Assembly: GCF_002304005.1 (NCBI RefSeq) | Contig: NZ_MRCQ01000007.1 | Coordinates: forward strand, 62,001-126,000 | DNA: 64,000 bases | Source: Flavobacterium sp. ACN6 | Lineage (GTDB): Bacteria > Bacteroidota > Bacteroidia > Flavobacteriales > Flavobacteriaceae | Direction of reading: 5' to 3' | Shown: one piece after another, positions 16,701-25,742 of the stretch | Position numbering within the stretch: the stretch's first letter is position 1 | Layout: each line of letters begins with the position of its first letter | Notes under the pieces: model-generated | What the model was told of the DNA's origin: nothing | The model's database searches: none | Seen by the model: the letters and a program-made list of their open reading frames with translations, nothing else | Made by a program: the position numbers and the translations under genes

Positions 16701-17495
16701 ATGCAATATCAAGGTGTCCTGACAAAAATGCAAACTGAATTGGGAAGTCCAATTCAATATTATTTGGTTTTCGAAGATAGTTTTCTACATATGAATCAAT
16801 TATTAGATAAAGAGATCGAAATTAATTTTATTGGCTGTCAGTGTTTGAATTGCAGTAAAAAGAAAAAAATATACCGACAAGGCTTCTGTTACGATTGTTT
16901 CTATTCAAGTCCAGCAGTGGGCGATTGGATCATGAGACCAGAATTAAGTACGGCACATTTAGGAATTGCAGACCGAGATCTAGATTATGAGTCAAAAGCA
17001 CAATTACAGCCACACGTAGTATATCTAGCATTATCAAGTGAAATTAAAGTTGGAGTTACACGTAAAACGCAGGTGCCTACAAGATGGATTGATCAAGGTG
17101 CTACACAGGCAATTTCAATTGTTGAGGTTCCAAATAGATATTTGGCTGGTATTACGGAGGTAGCCTTGAAAGATTATTATGCGGATAAAACCAATTGGCG
17201 AAAAATGCTGCAATGTACAGCTGAAGGATGTGATTTAATTTTGGAAAAATCAAAAGTTGAGAATTTGATTCCTGCTGAAGTCAAAGATTATTTTTACAGT
17301 CAAAAAAACGACGTTTATGAACTAAATTATCCTGTTCTAAGTTACCCAGCAAAAGTAAATAGTTTGAATTTGGATAAAACGCCTTCATTCAGCGGCAAAT
17401 TAACTGGAATTAAAGGGCAGTATTTACTATTTGAAAACGGCACAGTCTTCAATATTCGTGGTTCCGAAGGATATGTGGTATCTATAAACGTCTAG
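16701..17495 (+). CDS. DUF2797 domain protein
   Basis: A 264-residue protein. A zinc-knuckle-like cluster lies near residues 45-75 (GCQCLNCSKKKK then FCYDCFYSS, four cysteines in CxxC pairs). After GDWIMRPELSTAHLGIADRDL comes VVYLALSSEIKVGVTRKTQV with TRWIDQGA, then TEVALKDYYADKTNWRKML. This middle part has the layout of a GIY-YIG-like nuclease fold (Y-L-A-L, then a K-V-G-x-T strand with R, then a Glu-containing helix). That is only a resemblance; no function has been established for DUF2797. It is monocistronic and followed by a set of 21-bp-spaced short repeats. Confidence 0.85.
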   Translation: MQYQGVLTKMQTELGSPIQYYLVFEDSFLHMNQLLDKEIEINFIGCQCLNCSKKKKIYRQGFCYDCFYSSPAVGDWIMRPELSTAHLGIADRDLDYESKAQLQPHVVYLALSSEIKVGVTRKTQVPTRWIDQGATQAISIVEVPNRYLAGITEVALKDYYADKTNWRKMLQCTAEGCDLILEKSKVENLIPAEVKDYFYSQKNDVYELNYPVLSYPAKVNSLNLDKTPSFSGKLTGIKGQYLLFENGTVFNIRGSEGYVVSINV

Positions 17496-17538
17496 TGTAA
17501 TTGACTGCTCGTCTAGTATTATAACAAAATCGTCTAGT
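17489..17538. repeat. three CGTCTAGT direct repeats at 21-bp period
   Basis: Copies start at 17489, 17510 and 17531, two helical turns apart, the first overlapping the DUF2797 stop. They lie about 210-260 bp before the GT9 gene. Confidence 0.55.
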
Positions 17539-17749
17539 AATTGTTAATGAAAATCATAATTTTTGTATTTTTAATCTCGTTTTCAGATTAAATGATGTGA
17601 ATTATAAAAGATTTCTTTACAATTTTGTAATGTTGCCTTATTCAAAGAATTTAATTTTAGAAAATAATTAGTGTAGATTTGAAATAGTTCCATACCAAAC
17701 TATTAGAGTCAAATCTAAAGCTTTTTTAATCCTAAATATTAATTATTGA

Positions 17750-18796
17750 ATGAGTAACTTAAAAAAAGTTAACATTGTCAGGCGAAGCCTTATGCGTACT
17801 TTAACTAAGAATATTGGCAGTGCCGGTAACAGTAAAGGCGGAAAAATAGATACGACAAAAATTAAAAAAGTCTTAATCTGCAGACCAAACGGACGATTGG
17901 GCAATATGCTTTTAATTACGCCACTGGTTCAAGAAGTGAGTAAAACTTTTCCCGAATGCAAAATTGATGTGTTCGTAAAAGGAATGGTTGCGCCAATTGT
18001 TTTTGAGAAATATACTGACATTGACAAAATAATTCATCTTCCCAAAAAACCTTTTAAAGAATTAATAAAGTACTTTAAAGTTTGGACTTTAATTAAAGCA
18101 CAGAACTATGATCTTGTAATTAATGTAGATCAAAATTCATCTTCGGGCAGATTGGCGGCTCAATTTTCGAGTGCGAAATACAAATTTTTTGGGGATCTTC
18201 CAGAAAATGTTCAATTGAACTTTGACGATTACAATCATATTGCAAAATATCCAGTTTATAATTTTAGGTATTTTTTAAGCCAGTTTGGTTTAGAAGATAA
18301 AAAAGAGCCTGTTGCGCTAATTGATTTAAAATTATCTCAAGAAGAAATTGCAAACGGAAAAAAAATAGTTAACGATATTGTCGACGCAGACAAAAAGACA
18401 ATTGCGATTTTTACCTATGCAACTGGCGAAAAATGCTATAATCCTACTTGGTGGGAAGCGTTTTATACTGAATTAAAAAAAGAATTTCCAAATGATAATA
18501 TTTTGGAAGTTTTACCAGTTGAAAATGTTTCTCAAATCAATTTTCAAGCGCCATCTTTTTACAGTAAGGATGTTCGCGAGATCGGTTCAGTATTAGCAAA
18601 TGTAGATGTTTTTATAAGTGCAGACAGCGGAATTATGCATTTGTCCAGTGCTTCAAAAGCACCAACGCTAGGTTTATTTTCTGGCGCTAATATCAAAAAA
18701 TATGAGCCTTACGGAAACGGAAGTAAAGGTTTAGATACAAATATTCTAGGAGTTCCAGATTTTATAAAAGAAATAAAAGCAATTCTAGAAAAGTAA
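17750..18796 (+). CDS. glycosyltransferase family 9 (heptosyltransferase-like)
   Basis: A 348-residue GT-B protein. The donor-site start ILICRPNGRLGNMLLITPLV-type motif (here VLICRPNGRLGNMLLITPLV near 45-64) and the C-terminal ISADSGIMHLSSASKAPTLGLF (about 292-313) are diagnostic of family 9, which adds sugars to the lipopolysaccharide inner core. The cytoplasmic N-terminus carries about 40 basic residues before the fold. In Bacteroidetes the acceptor may be another core sugar, so heptose transfer is not certain. It is monocistronic and followed by a strong terminator. Confidence 0.9.
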   Translation: MSNLKKVNIVRRSLMRTLTKNIGSAGNSKGGKIDTTKIKKVLICRPNGRLGNMLLITPLVQEVSKTFPECKIDVFVKGMVAPIVFEKYTDIDKIIHLPKKPFKELIKYFKVWTLIKAQNYDLVINVDQNSSSGRLAAQFSSAKYKFFGDLPENVQLNFDDYNHIAKYPVYNFRYFLSQFGLEDKKEPVALIDLKLSQEEIANGKKIVNDIVDADKKTIAIFTYATGEKCYNPTWWEAFYTELKKEFPNDNILEVLPVENVSQINFQAPSFYSKDVREIGSVLANVDVFISADSGIMHLSSASKAPTLGLFSGANIKKYEPYGNGSKGLDTNILGVPDFIKEIKAILEK

Positions 18797-18818
18797 TATT
18801 AAGTTGAAATAAAAAAGA

Positions 18819-18858
18819 AATCCTGTTCCAAGATAAAATCTAGAACAGGATTTTTTTT
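18819..18858. terminator. terminator after the GT9 gene (bidirectional)
   Basis: AATCCTGTTC / GAACAGGATT stem, then T8; it can also serve the convergent AsmA gene. Confidence 0.8.
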
Positions 18859-18873
18859 ATGATAAGAAACAGA

Positions 18874-21474
18874 TTACTTCTTCTTCTTGAATAAACCATT
18901 CAGCAAATCACTTGCTTTTTTGGTCGCTTCTTGAGTTTTCTGCTCTTTTTCTGTTTTTGCAGCCTGCGTTGTGTCTTTCGCTTTAGTATTCTTATTGATT
19001 AAGTCTGTAAGCGCCGCAGTTCCTTTTTGCGTTAATTTTTCTTTCTGCTGGTTAACCAATTGTGTAGTTAAACTGTTTACAGCCGTTTTCATATCCGTAC
19101 TGATTTTAGGACTTGAAAAGTTTCCAGTTAAAGACGCATTAATTGGAATATTATCCAGTTTTGCAGCATCTGCAGGAGACATTTTGGCAATTAAGGCATT
19201 TGCTTCAGTTCCTAGATATTTGGCAGGAACGTCAAATTTTAGGCTATAATTCATAGTTTGATCAAAACCGTGGGTTCCGCCAACTGTTACTTTAATATCC
19301 TGATATTTTATATCAAAAGGCTTTATGTTTACTTTTCCATTGTCAAAAGTTAATGCAGCTTTGATATCATTTAAATTTACTTTGTTCAAATCAATAAACT
19401 TAACGTTTGAACTTAACGCATTTAGCAAAGTAGAATTGCTGGAATTTACAGTAGTTGAAAGTAACTGGCCAATTAAATCCCCAGAAATTGATTTTAAATC
19501 GGGAGTCAATTCTTTAGCATCTAAATTTCCTTTTAACTTAATAGTAGAATTTAATTTACCGTTGATAATTCCGGCAATTGGTGCAATTTTTTTCATCATA
19601 TCCAATTGCGTGAAAGTCTGTGCAATATCAACTTGATTAAATCCAAGATTCATATCAAAAGTCGGCACCTTTTCTTTGGTAGAAACAGCTCCGTTAAGAC
19701 CAATAGACCCTCCGAAAATATTTGTTTTAAAGTTTTCCAAAGTTGCTTTTTCATCTTTGATAAGTAACTTTCCAGAAACATCTTTTAGTTTTAAATTGTC
19801 ATACAAAACTGTGGTTGCTTTTGCATTTAAAGTACAATTCAAGAAAGCTGGAATTTTCATTGCTTCTGCTGGTTTTGCCGGAGTTTTGGTCTCTGTTTTT
19901 GCAGGTTCTCCAGAAGTCATAAAATCATCAACAGCTAATTGATTCGAACTCATATTGAAGTTTCCTCTCAGTTCTTGTTTCTTAAACATAAAACCATAGA
20001 AATTTTCTAAGACTCCGTTGATAGCGATATCACTTTTTCCAGTTGTTGCATTAAACTGTTTTAGGTTAATTGTACTCGGATTAAATTCAACCAATGCCGT
20101 GCTGATATTCATAGATTTATTGTTTTCATCAGTGTATTTAAATCCTGATAAACTCATTGTTCCAGCATTTTTAATGTTTTGATATTGACTTTTTTCTACA
20201 GAAGCCATGTCAAAATTAGTGGTAACATCAGCCTTTAAAATACCTGCCAGAGGCTTATCCATTTTAATTGGATATGCTTTTGAAAGATTCGCCAAGTTAA
20301 TTGTTCCTTTCAAAGCAGCATCAACAATCGGGTTTACGGTTATGTTTTTGATATTCGCTTTGGCGTTAAAAATATCCTGATCAATTCTGAAAGATAATTT
20401 ATCTAAATTGACATAAGTATCATTTAGAATTCCAGTTTCGTTGATAATTTTGGTATCAATTACAATATTCTGAACCGATTTTGGAAGGTTTGGATATTGG
20501 AATGAAGCATTATTTGAGGCAATCTTAATATTGAATTTCGGAACAGTGGTTTCTGTTAATTCACCTTTAGCAAAACCATCTACTGTAAAATCTCCAGTAG
20601 TTTTTACGCCGTCTAAGCTGGAAGCATACGCTGAAGGAATTAAACCTAAAAAGTTTGTAAACGATGAAGTAGGCGTTTTAAACTTCAAATCGTAAATCTG
20701 TTTGTTTTCAGCCATTTGAATAAAACCATCAAACTCTAATGGCAATTGGTTAATTAAAGCTTTATTCTCTTTAAAAGTATATTTGCTTTTTTCCAAATCA
20801 ATTCCAAGAACGGCGTCTAAAGTAAGTTTTACATTTTTCATGTAATTCATTTTATCCATGTCCAATGAAACTTTCGCAGTAGTTTTTGTATTCAAATCTA
20901 ATTTTGAATTGGTAAAATCTCCAGTTCCTTCGTGGTTTAAACTGTCTATTACCATTTTAATTTTTGAACCTTGATCGATATATCTAAAAGTAAAATTCTC
21001 GATTTTATAATTTTGAATTTTCAAAGAAAGCGGTTTACCTGCTTCGTCTTTTTTGTCTTCTTTTTTATCTTTTAAAGCAATGTCAAAGTTTCCAACACCG
21101 TCTTTATTAAAAATAATATTTACGAGTCCGTTTGTAGAACTAATTCCTTGAATGTTTAAAGGTTCCTCTTTTCCTTTGAAAAGCTCTTTAATACTCATTT
21201 TTAAATTCAATTCGCCCAGCGAAACTAAAGTGTCGCCTTCAAATGGCGCTTTGTTGATAATAACTAGTTTTTCAATTCCCACCGTTGCGTTTGGGAAATT
21301 TTTGAATAAACTTAAGTCAGCATCTTTAAAACTTACTTTGGCATCAACGCTTTCGTTAATCGCATCAGCAATTTTGGCTTTAATTTGATCTTTAAAGAAA
21401 TACGGAATGGCAAATAATGTGGCAACAAATACCACAATGACTATGGCAGTTATTTTTAAAACTTTCTTTAACAT
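18874..21474 (-). CDS. AsmA family protein (inner-membrane-anchored, AsmA-like repeat protein)
   Basis: An 866-residue protein with one N-terminal membrane anchor (VLKITAIVIVVFVATLFAIPYFFKDQ) and a large periplasmic domain of short beta-strand repeats. N-terminal AsmA signatures are DADLSLFKNFPNATVGIEKLVI and GISSTNGLVNI; the C-terminal AsmA_2 part includes VGGTHGFDQTMNYSLKFDVPAKYLG. The C-terminus is a Lys/Ala/Gln-rich tail. AsmA-like proteins in Gram-negatives are thought to bridge the membranes and move phospholipids or affect outer-membrane assembly. The gene is monocistronic and convergent with GT9. Confidence 0.88.
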   Translation of the reverse strand: MLKKVLKITAIVIVVFVATLFAIPYFFKDQIKAKIADAINESVDAKVSFKDADLSLFKNFPNATVGIEKLVIINKAPFEGDTLVSLGELNLKMSIKELFKGKEEPLNIQGISSTNGLVNIIFNKDGVGNFDIALKDKKEDKKDEAGKPLSLKIQNYKIENFTFRYIDQGSKIKMVIDSLNHEGTGDFTNSKLDLNTKTTAKVSLDMDKMNYMKNVKLTLDAVLGIDLEKSKYTFKENKALINQLPLEFDGFIQMAENKQIYDLKFKTPTSSFTNFLGLIPSAYASSLDGVKTTGDFTVDGFAKGELTETTVPKFNIKIASNNASFQYPNLPKSVQNIVIDTKIINETGILNDTYVNLDKLSFRIDQDIFNAKANIKNITVNPIVDAALKGTINLANLSKAYPIKMDKPLAGILKADVTTNFDMASVEKSQYQNIKNAGTMSLSGFKYTDENNKSMNISTALVEFNPSTINLKQFNATTGKSDIAINGVLENFYGFMFKKQELRGNFNMSSNQLAVDDFMTSGEPAKTETKTPAKPAEAMKIPAFLNCTLNAKATTVLYDNLKLKDVSGKLLIKDEKATLENFKTNIFGGSIGLNGAVSTKEKVPTFDMNLGFNQVDIAQTFTQLDMMKKIAPIAGIINGKLNSTIKLKGNLDAKELTPDLKSISGDLIGQLLSTTVNSSNSTLLNALSSNVKFIDLNKVNLNDIKAALTFDNGKVNIKPFDIKYQDIKVTVGGTHGFDQTMNYSLKFDVPAKYLGTEANALIAKMSPADAAKLDNIPINASLTGNFSSPKISTDMKTAVNSLTTQLVNQQKEKLTQKGTAALTDLINKNTKAKDTTQAAKTEKEQKTQEATKKASDLLNGLFKKKK

Positions 21475-21592
21475 ATAAATAGATTTGAGGGTTTAACTTA
21501 TTAAAATCGACTCCTGCAAAAATAGTTTTTTTTAGCAGAGTGACATATAAAGTTTTCTTAAATTGTAAGAATTTTACTTAAATAGTAAATAA

Positions 21593-21628
21593 AAAAATCC
21601 GTTTGATATAGTTTCAAACGGATTTTAA
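21593..21628 (-). terminator. terminator of the secreted alpha/beta hydrolase gene
   Basis: On the minus strand AAATCCGTTTGA / TCAAACGGATTT stem followed by T7. Confidence 0.8.
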
Positions 21629-21644
21629 ATATGCTTTATTTCAT

Positions 21645-22595
21645 TTACTTCTGAATAAACGAAACGATCTTGTCTACAAGTGTTTCTGATAGCGGAAGAG
21701 TTTCGTTGTTGTAACTGGCTAAATTGGCATCTCTGTCACCTTCAACTATTTTTAAAACGTGGTTCATTTTGTCAATTATCACCATTTCAGCAGCTTTATT
21801 GGCTTGCGATAGATTTTCAGCATCTTTAACAGAAACCTGTATGTCATTAGTTCCCTGCAGAATTAATATAGGAATAGTGAGTTTCTTTATTTCTTCCTGC
21901 GGATTGTATTTGAACCAAGAAATTAAGTAAGGCTGAACACTGGGTCTGAAAAGAGAAATCAACATTGGATCTACTTTTTTTACTGTAAATCCGTTTTTCA
22001 AACTGTCGATTATTGGGAAGGTCATGTCATTAAGCTGTTTCATTGAGCGGGCACCAATCTGCGTTTTGATGATTTTATCTGCAGAATCTCCTGCGCCTGC
22101 AATCGAAACAAACTTATCTGCTTTTACAGCGGCAATCATTCCTATTAATGAACCTTCGCTGTGACCAATTACAATTACTTTTGAAAAACGCTTGTCTTGT
22201 CTTAAAAAATTAATCCAGCTTTTAGCATCTTGAATGTAATTTTCAAATACTAAACTGCTTTCAGATGCTCCTCCGGCAGGTTTGCTTTCGCCAATTCCTC
22301 TTTTATCAAAGCGTAATGATGCAATTCCGTTTTTTGCTAAATCTTCTGCCAGCATTTTCAGCGAATTGTTTTTCATCATTGGATTATTTCCATTTCTATC
22401 CGTTGGTCCAGAACCGGCAATGATTAAAGCAACAGGATATTTTTTGGTTAAATCTGGAGTCGTCAGCGTACCAAATATTTGATCGTTGTTTATTTTAAGA
22501 ACCGCTGGAGCTTCTTTAAAAGTAATTTCTTTTTTGTTTTGGGCATTTAAAGCGCTCAAAAACAAAACCGTTAAAAAAAGGATTATCTTATTCAT
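21645..22595 (-). CDS. secreted alpha/beta hydrolase (serine aminopeptidase S33 type)
   Basis: A 316-residue protein with a signal peptide (MNKIILFLTVLFLSALNAQN). The mature enzyme has IAGSGPTDRNGN (oxyanion), RFDKRGIGES (about 95-104), the nucleophile elbow GHSEGS with Ser146, and DKMNHVLK with the likely catalytic His. The fold is that of dienelactone-type or S33 hydrolases. The natural substrate is unknown; periplasmic location suggests an esterase or peptidase acting on exported material. It begins 10 bp after the sppA stop in the same direction, so both form an operon. Confidence 0.88.
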   Translation of the reverse strand: MNKIILFLTVLFLSALNAQNKKEITFKEAPAVLKINNDQIFGTLTTPDLTKKYPVALIIAGSGPTDRNGNNPMMKNNSLKMLAEDLAKNGIASLRFDKRGIGESKPAGGASESSLVFENYIQDAKSWINFLRQDKRFSKVIVIGHSEGSLIGMIAAVKADKFVSIAGAGDSADKIIKTQIGARSMKQLNDMTFPIIDSLKNGFTVKKVDPMLISLFRPSVQPYLISWFKYNPQEEIKKLTIPILILQGTNDIQVSVKDAENLSQANKAAEMVIIDKMNHVLKIVEGDRDANLASYNNETLPLSETLVDKIVSFIQK

Positions 22596-22605
22596 CTTAA
22601 ATAAA

Positions 22606-24363
22606 TTAATAAATGTTGATTCCGTAAGGCATCATGGCTTGTATTCCTTTTTGTTTCTGAAATTTCTTTACCTGTTCGATAAGAAGATAATTTTCCTCTC
22701 CGATTTCTTCTTTAATAAAAGCTTCTTTAGATTTTGCAAAAGGCATACTAGAAAGAAGATCATTAAAAGATTTTTCGTATTCAGGATAATTCTGCGTACC
22801 GTAATTTTTTATTTTAGCAATTTTAGCAGCTTCAACAATCGCAGCATTCAATCCGCCAATTTTATCTACTAAACCTAATTTTAAAGCCTCTGTTCCCGAC
22901 CAAACGCGACCTTGTGCAATTGCATCAACTTGTTCAAAAGTCATTTTACGCCCTTCTGCAACATGAGTTACAAAAGTGTTGTAAATTTTTTCTACTCCTT
23001 CTAAAGTAAAAGCTTTGAACTTTTCATCAACTGGTACAAACGGACTATAATTAGCCGAATTTTCATGGGTTTTTACCTGCTCAGAATTGATACCCAATTT
23101 ATTGGCAAGAGGAGTAAAGTTAGGCAGTACTCCAAAAACACCAATAGATCCTGTAATAGTATTATTTTCAGCAAATATTTTATTGGCGTTGCAGGCAATA
23201 TAATAACCGCCCGAAGCAGCATAATTACCCATAGAAACAACAACTGGTTTTACTTTTTTAGTAATTTCAATTTCTCTCCAGATTAAATCAGAAGTAAGGG
23301 CGCTTCCGCCTGGACTGTCAATCCTTAAAACAATAGCTTTAACATCGTCATTTTTTCTAGCTTCCTGCAAAGAACGGCGCATGGATCCCTCTCCAATAGT
23401 ATTTACATCGCCTTCGCCGCTTCCAATTTCGCCTTGAGCGTAAATAATAGCAATTTGATCCGCAGCAGTATTTGCTAAGGCAGTTGTGGTATTATTTTTT
23501 GTATAATCTAGAATTGAAATTTTGTTGTAATCCTCATCTTGATCTACTTTTAAAGCTTTTCTGATGGCATTATGGTACACATCTTCATAAGCAATAATAT
23601 CTACCAAATGCTGTTCTTTTGCCATTTCTGGAGTTCTGGCCAAAAGACCATTTGCAATTTCGTTTAATTTTGGCAGCGGAATATTTCTGCTTTTTGAAAT
23701 ATCGGCAGAAACTGTAGACCAGATAGAATTTAAAAGTGCAGTAATTTGTTCTCTGTTAGCATCACTCATGCTGTTTTGTAAAAAAGGCTCAACGGCACTT
23801 TTGTATTTTCCGTGACGAATTACCTCCATGTGAATGCCTGATTTTTCTTGAAAATCCTTGAAGAACATTACTTCAGAAGATAGTCCTTTAAAATCTAAAT
23901 CTCCTGTAGGATTTATATAAATCGTGTTAGCAACAGAGGTTAAATAATATTCTTTCTGCGAATATGTATTGGCATAAGCCCAAACAAATTTCCCTGATTT
24001 TTTAAAACTTTCCAGAGCATTTCTCAAATCTTTGTATTGTGCAAGACCCAGGGAAGATTCATCATTTAAGATCGATATTCCTTTAATATTGTCGTCTGTT
24101 TTTGCAGCTTCGATTGCATTAATAACATCTGTTAAACCAATTCCTTTTTTATCTGAAAAGGCGGTTACCCATGGATCTTTATATTTACCGGCATAATCAT
24201 CTTTGATTTCCTTTAGATTAAATTCAATAACCGAATCAGATTTAACCGAAACTTTATCGTCTCCGCCAAAAAGGGCAGCGATAAAAACGGCTCCAAAAAA
24301 GAAAAGCATAATAAATACAAAAATACCAATTACGGTGGCAAGTACATTTCCTAAAAACTTCAT
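22606..24363 (-). CDS. sppA: signal peptide peptidase SppA, long form
   Basis: A 585-residue protein with a membrane anchor (about 10-32). The catalytic pair is Lys188 (GKYKSAVEPF) and Ser384 (NYAASGGYYIA), the same motifs as E. coli SppA Lys209 and Ser409, split between the N- and C-terminal tandem domains. RIDSPGGSALTSDLIWREI and NTITGSIGVFGVLPNF confirm the S49 fold. It removes cleaved signal peptides from the inner membrane, working from the periplasm. It is directly upstream of the hydrolase gene and divergent from folK. Confidence 0.95.
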   Translation of the reverse strand: MKFLGNVLATVIGIFVFIMLFFFGAVFIAALFGGDDKVSVKSDSVIEFNLKEIKDDYAGKYKDPWVTAFSDKKGIGLTDVINAIEAAKTDDNIKGISILNDESSLGLAQYKDLRNALESFKKSGKFVWAYANTYSQKEYYLTSVANTIYINPTGDLDFKGLSSEVMFFKDFQEKSGIHMEVIRHGKYKSAVEPFLQNSMSDANREQITALLNSIWSTVSADISKSRNIPLPKLNEIANGLLARTPEMAKEQHLVDIIAYEDVYHNAIRKALKVDQDEDYNKISILDYTKNNTTTALANTAADQIAIIYAQGEIGSGEGDVNTIGEGSMRRSLQEARKNDDVKAIVLRIDSPGGSALTSDLIWREIEITKKVKPVVVSMGNYAASGGYYIACNANKIFAENNTITGSIGVFGVLPNFTPLANKLGINSEQVKTHENSANYSPFVPVDEKFKAFTLEGVEKIYNTFVTHVAEGRKMTFEQVDAIAQGRVWSGTEALKLGLVDKIGGLNAAIVEAAKIAKIKNYGTQNYPEYEKSFNDLLSSMPFAKSKEAFIKEEIGEENYLLIEQVKKFQKQKGIQAMMPYGINIY

Positions 24364-24501
24364 ATGTATATTTTTTTAATAAGTAGCGAAAAAGGGCAAA
24401 TTGTTACAAATAAGACATCTAAGATTTAGATAAAATCTAAGGCGTCGTTTCACAAATATATTGGTTAATTCTAAAATAGTTTTAGTTAATTTGCATTAAT
24501 T

Positions 24502-25635
24502 ATGAAATTACAGCATCAAGTCGTTTTATCGATAGGCAGCAACCAAGGCAGCAGATTAGAAAACATCCAAAATTGTATTGATTTAATCCATCAAAAGGTC
24601 GGCACTGTCATTCAGGTTTCCAAACTTTACGAAACTCCTGCGTGGGGTTTTGAGAGCGATGCATTTTATAATTGTGCACTTCTTTTGCATACCAATTCGT
24701 CTGCACAAAAAATACTAAATCAAGTTTTAAAAGTTGAAAAAGAATTAGGAAGAATCCGCTTGAATCAAGAAGGTTATCAGTCCAGAATTATCGATATTGA
24801 TTTGATTGTTTTTGATAATGAAATTATTGATTCGGAGAAACTTCAGATTCCGCATCCGCTAATGCAGAACAGAAATTTTGTTTTACTGCCGATGAAAGAC
24901 TTAAAGTTGAATTGGAGGCATCCCATTCTGCAGAAAACGATCACGGAATTAATTGCTGTTTCTCCAGATGAAAGTGTTTGTACAGTGGTTCAGGATTTGA
25001 AAAATCCACTTAACGAAATCCCGTTGAGTCAATTTAATTATATTTCTTTTGAAGGCAATATTGGTGCCGGTAAAACAACTTTAGTGCATAAAATTGCTGA
25101 AGATTTTAATGCTAAAACGGTTTTAGAAAGATTTGCCGATAATCCGTTTCTGCCAAAATTTTATAAAGATCAAAATAGATATGCCTTTCCTCTAGAAATG
25201 TCCTTTTTAGCCGATCGTTATCAGCAGTTATCAGATGATTTGGCGCAGTTCGATTTGTTTAAAGATTTTATAGTAGCCGATTATCATATTTTTAAATCTT
25301 TGATTTTTGCTAAGATTACTTTACAGGAAGACGAATATCGTTTGTACAGAAATTTATTTGATATTATTTACAAGGAAATGCCAAAACCAGATCTGTATGT
25401 TTATTTATATCAAAATACAGAACGGCTGCTGCAAAACATCAAGAAACGAGGGCGTACTTACGAACAGAATATCGAAGCTTCTTATTTAGAAAAAATCAAC
25501 AACGGCTATCTAGAATATATAAAATCACAAACCGATTTGAATGTTTTAATCATTGATGTATCTGACCGTGATTTTGTAAAAAAACACGAAGACTATGTTT
25601 TTATTTTAGATGAAATCAAAAAGAAGTTGAACTAA
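24502..25635 (+). CDS. folK: FolK-deoxynucleoside kinase fusion
   Basis: A 377-residue bifunctional protein. Residues 1-165 are 6-hydroxymethyl-7,8-dihydropterin pyrophosphokinase (LSIGSNQGSRLENI, YETPAWGFESDAFYNCAL, RIIDIDLIVFDNEII and IPHPLMQNRNFVLLPM). Residues 178-377 are a deoxynucleoside kinase with P-loop GNIGAGKT at 185-192, RFADNPFLPKFY and FLADRYQQL. The first half makes the pterin diphosphate for folate synthesis; the second salvages deoxynucleosides. The fusion is known in Bacteroidetes and joins folate supply to thymidylate and dNTP metabolism. The base specificity of the kinase is unresolved. Confidence 0.93.
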   Translation: MKLQHQVVLSIGSNQGSRLENIQNCIDLIHQKVGTVIQVSKLYETPAWGFESDAFYNCALLLHTNSSAQKILNQVLKVEKELGRIRLNQEGYQSRIIDIDLIVFDNEIIDSEKLQIPHPLMQNRNFVLLPMKDLKLNWRHPILQKTITELIAVSPDESVCTVVQDLKNPLNEIPLSQFNYISFEGNIGAGKTTLVHKIAEDFNAKTVLERFADNPFLPKFYKDQNRYAFPLEMSFLADRYQQLSDDLAQFDLFKDFIVADYHIFKSLIFAKITLQEDEYRLYRNLFDIIYKEMPKPDLYVYLYQNTERLLQNIKKRGRTYEQNIEASYLEKINNGYLEYIKSQTDLNVLIIDVSDRDFVKKHEDYVFILDEIKKKLN

Positions 25636-25742
25636 GGAGGTAATTAGTCAATTAGATAATTCTTTATGTATATTTCTTTAATTGTCTAATTTTCAAATGG
25701 GCACATTTTCTACTTCTAAATCGACACATTTTCTAATTAAAA

